Shown here: positions 63,665 through 64,000 of the stretch, in pieces
How positions within the stretch are numbered: position 1 is the first letter of the stretch
How the letters are laid out: each line of letters begins with the position of its first letter
DNA from: an uncultured Acidobacteriia bacterium
GTDB taxonomy: Bacteria; Acidobacteriota; Terriglobia; Bryobacterales; Bryobacteraceae
Assembly: GCA_903907865.1 (NCBI GenBank)
Contig: CAIVPR010000035.1
Span: 23,725-87,724, forward strand
Direction: 5' to 3'
Length of the DNA stretch: 64,000 nucleotides
Program-made: the position numbers and the translations under genes
The notes under the pieces: generated by a model
What the model was told of the DNA's origin: nothing
The model's input: only the letters and a program-made list of their open reading frames with translations
Databases searched by the model: none

Positions 63665-64000
63665 TCAAGTCGCTGATTGAGGCGATTGCGGTTTGTTGGA
63701 ATGGTGCTTTGGGTGGGCTTTTTGCCATTTGAGTTGGCGGCGCTCGCGGCGGGTTAGGGGGTGGGTGGGCTGGGGCTCGGGTTTGTTTTGCTCGTTTTTG
63801 TTTTCGGGTTCAGGCGCGGGGGCCGGTTGGGGGGCTGGGGCGTCAACGGGCTGCGGGGCGGTTTCCGGTTGCTGGCGGAACTTGCGGTAGGCCATGAGGG
63901 AGCGGGCGGCGCGCTCGTAGGTGCGGAGGTAGCGGGCCTCGTAGCGGTGGAGGCGTTCGAAGGCGCGGTTCTCCTCGGACAGGGAGGTGAAGGCGCTGAA
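63665..64000 (-). CDS. Terminase-associated small protein, 5' end outside window
   Basis: The frame is open to the window edge. Visible part: AFERLHRYEARYLRTYERAA, then RSLMAYRKFRQQPETAPQPV, a Pro/Ala/Glu-rich linker, and a basic tail (LTRRERRQLKWQKAHPKHHS). It matches the 45578 protein in the YEAR-x-YERAA block and the RxxxxKWQK-type tail. It precedes the terminase-like ATPase and nuclease on the same strand, the place of a small terminase subunit. An internal ATG at 63895 is not the start. Confidence 0.72.
   Translation of the reverse strand, partial: FSAFTSLSEENRAFERLHRYEARYLRTYERAARSLMAYRKFRQQPETAPQPVDAPAPQPAPAPEPENKNEQNKPEPQPTHPLTRRERRQLKWQKAHPKHHSNKPQSPQSAT

Noticed and set aside
63423..63728. 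In-frame N-terminal extension of the terminase-like ATPase
   Set aside because: It reads through repeat family B (CGAGWQPARRSP and similar), so a later GTG start was chosen.

Overview
The window is high-GC, densely coded bacterial DNA. Two very long TonB-dependent receptors carry an N-terminal carboxypeptidase-regulatory domain (Oar-like). There is also a TIGR02999-type ECF sigma factor, PEP-CTERM anchored proteins, a DUF1080 protein, a cytochrome c-PQQ dehydrogenase fusion, and short palindromic repeats in the gene gaps. Together these suggest an Acidobacteriota chromosome of the Solibacter/Bryobacter type. That assignment rests on gene content alone and is an inference. No tRNA, rRNA or CRISPR array was seen.

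Layout. 0-4.1 kb: Uma2 endonuclease (cut by the window edge), ECF sigma factor, Skp-like periplasmic chaperone, membrane protein, citrate synthase, zinc-ribbon protein. 4.2-7.9 kb: a compact cluster of an oxoamine-synthase C-terminal piece, a methyltransferase, a small protein and a P-type ATPase that lacks the CPC metal motif. 8-15.4 kb: DUF1080 protein, SRPBCC protein, a TonB receptor, several small unknowns with overlapping ends, a SEC-C protein and a PEP-CTERM protein. 15.5-16.8 kb: NTF2-like protein coupled to a beta-hydroxyacid dehydrogenase. 16.8-21.4 kb: an accessory strip with a DUF2188/DUF4145/zinc-ribbon cassette between direct repeats, a TIR-like effector, a HAD protein of RNA-repair type without an ATG, EthD and higBA. 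21.7-28.7 kb: lone pilin, membrane protein, LysR regulator, CPBP-like protein with a probable frameshift, beta-propeller, ChrR/ECF pair, MFS exporter.

28.7-45.5 kb is a defence and mobile-gene island. It holds a complete type I restriction-modification system (hsdR, hsdM, hsdS) with a palindromic repeat between R and M, then an unrecognised translationally coupled two-gene unit (HExxH protein plus small partner). Next come a DUF433 regulator, an AAA ATPase whose subtilisin partner is cut off after about 80 residues, an unrecognised three-gene envelope operon, and the decayed remains of a toxin-antitoxin pair.

45.5-61.6 kb: a lone terminase-associated small protein, PQQ dehydrogenase, RNA ligase, and the glycine cleavage genes gcvT-gcvH-gcvP with a tandem glycine riboswitch between gcvH and gcvP. 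Then MiaE, a glycerophosphodiesterase, a Gfo/Idh/MocA oxidoreductase, a PEP-CTERM propeller and a second TonB receptor. 61.9-64 kb (minus strand): a phage-terminase-like module in which ATPase and nuclease are separate genes, preceded by a relative of the 45.6 kb small protein and with no capsid or portal genes in view.

Two families of short inverted repeats run through the gene gaps: family A (core CTCCCTTGCGGTCGCGG, seven places) and family B (GCAGGTTGGCAACCTGC, CGCGCCTTCAGGGCGCG and related modules, four places). Family B sits beside or inside the mobile-looking units. The best candidates for undescribed biology are the 35.4-37.7 kb two-gene unit, the 40.3-44.5 kb envelope operon, the split terminase module, and the CPC-less ATPase cluster.
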